A stretch of 5,558 nucleotides of DNA from Methylorubrum extorquens (lineage in GTDB: Bacteria; Pseudomonadota; Alphaproteobacteria; Rhizobiales; Beijerinckiaceae), in assembly GCA_019695455.1 (NCBI GenBank), contig JAEUAC010000420.1:1-5558 (forward strand). Direction: 5' to 3'. Below the pieces are notes generated by a model. The model made no database searches. It was not told where the DNA came from and saw only the letters and a list, made by a program, of their open reading frames with translations. The position numbers and the translations under genes were made by a program. Each line of letters starts with the position of its first letter. Positions within the stretch are counted from its first letter, which is position 1. Positions 4,759 through 5,558 of this stretch are shown in pieces.

Positions 4759-5558
4759 TCAGGTCGTCCGGAGCCAGAGGCTCGTGTCGCGGGCGGTCGG
4801 TCGGGCGGGCAGGCGGCCGACGATCCCGTCCGCGATCCAGTCGGGCCGCCGGGTCGCGACCCAATGGCTCGAGAACAGGATCTCGGCCGCCCGACCCGCC
4901 AGGTAGGCCGCCACCACGCTCGCCTCGTTGTAGCCCCGCCATGCCCATTCGGGCGGGTAGGGATCCGGCAGCAGGATGTCGTGGACGTGGACGAGCACGC
5001 CCGCCGGCAGCGCCGGCAGGATGTGGCCCGCGAGATGGTCGACGTCCGATCCCGGCACGGCGAGGTGGCTCGAATCGACGAACAGCACGTCGCCCGGCCC
5101 GAGCGCCGCGACGAGGGCCGGATCCGCGTCCTGCAGGAGGCAGGGCTCGTGGCGGATGCCGAGCGCCGCCAGGGAGGCGCGGGGCTCCGGATCGAGCGCC
5201 ACGAAGTCCGTGTCGCTCCCGCCGTCCCGGATGGCCCGGGCGAGGAAGCGCGACGAATGGCCGGAGCCGATCTCGAGGATGCGCCGCGGCGCGTGCCGGC
5301 GCACGAGCGCGTAGGCCGCGGCCGCGTCGAGGCGCGGGAACCAGTCCTGGTCGAAGCGCGCCGGCCCGTCGCCCGCCGCGATGCGGGCGAGGTCCGGCGC
5401 GAAGGTCTCCGCGTCGGCCAGGATCGCCCGCATGGCGGGCTCGGCGCGACGGAAGGCCGGCTCCAGGGCGGGGTACGGGCCGGGCCGGAGCGAGCCGGCG
5501 TAGCGGTGGGGCAGGAACACGCCGCGCGGCGCGATCCCGAGCAGGGTCGAGAGGCCGA
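4759..5558 (-). CDS. Class I SAM-dependent methyltransferase (Methyltransf_24-like), 5' end missing
   Basis: The protein is complete at its C-terminus and runs off the right edge: 266 codons are visible. A GTG at 5520 could be called as a start, but the frame stays open to the edge and the upstream residues (GLSTLLGIAPRG) join smoothly to VFLPHRYAGSL, which looks like the family's 'GFFIPYRYA' leader, so the true start is outside. Counting from the GTG-encoded residue as 1: SAM-binding motif I is ILEIGSGHSSRF (81-92), the acidic end of strand 2 is VALDPEP (107-113), then DVLFVDSSH (144-152) and HVHDILLPDPYP (178-189), followed by a 'W.WRGYNEASVVAAYL' segment. The Asp/His-rich DSSH and HDI motifs resemble the metal- and substrate-site region of O-methyltransferase-like folds. 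The substrate is unknown; relatives often sit in surface-glycan or secondary-metabolite loci, but nothing here shows that. It converges on the EamA gene with a 69-base gap. Confidence 0.88.
   Translation of the reverse strand, partial: GLSTLLGIAPRGVFLPHRYAGSLRPGPYPALEPAFRRAEPAMRAILADAETFAPDLARIAAGDGPARFDQDWFPRLDAAAAYALVRRHAPRRILEIGSGHSSRFLARAIRDGGSDTDFVALDPEPRASLAALGIRHEPCLLQDADPALVAALGPGDVLFVDSSHLAVPGSDVDHLAGHILPALPAGVLVHVHDILLPDPYPPEWAWRGYNEASVVAAYLAGRAAEILFSSHWVATRRPDWIADGIVGRLPARPTARDTSLWLRTT

Overview
The window is GC-rich (about 70% by eye) with dense, strongly GC-biased genes and strong AGGAGG-like ribosome binding sites. The cysteine-free ribosomal protein L31, its divergent ABC-exporter neighbour and the codon use suggest an alphaproteobacterium of the Hyphomicrobiales, most likely Methylobacterium or a relative. 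The genus is inferred from general familiarity; no search was run.

Layout, left to right. Positions 1-140 (minus) hold the first 46 codons of an ABC exporter that runs off the left edge. A 138-base divergent gap then carries a credible promoter for rpmE (plus, GTG start at 279). rpmE converges on an aldo/keto reductase (minus, 645-1652), and each gene has a GC-rich hairpin just after its stop. Next is a tight two-gene minus-strand operon (3643 down to 1769) of two membrane proteins I do not recognise, closed by a perfect 10-bp hairpin. Its upstream gap holds a perfect 14-bp palindrome of TetR-operator type, inside the spacer of a candidate promoter. Facing away is an EamA/DMT-family permease (plus, 3790-4689). 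It converges on a class I SAM-dependent methyltransferase (minus, 4759 to beyond the right edge).

Most genes here are ordinary and independent: one ribosomal gene plus single accessory enzymes and transporters. The only likely functional unit is the membrane pair. The upstream protein is predicted to have four membrane helices and a large periplasmic coiled-coil hairpin. The downstream protein has one membrane helix and a periplasmic C-terminal domain. Each has exactly one pair of cysteines in its predicted periplasmic part. With the 3-base gap and the operator, this points to a regulated two-component envelope complex of unknown function. It is the best candidate for something undescribed. 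No mobile elements, CRISPR arrays, tRNAs or rRNAs were seen, and no stretch over 300 bases lacks a gene.
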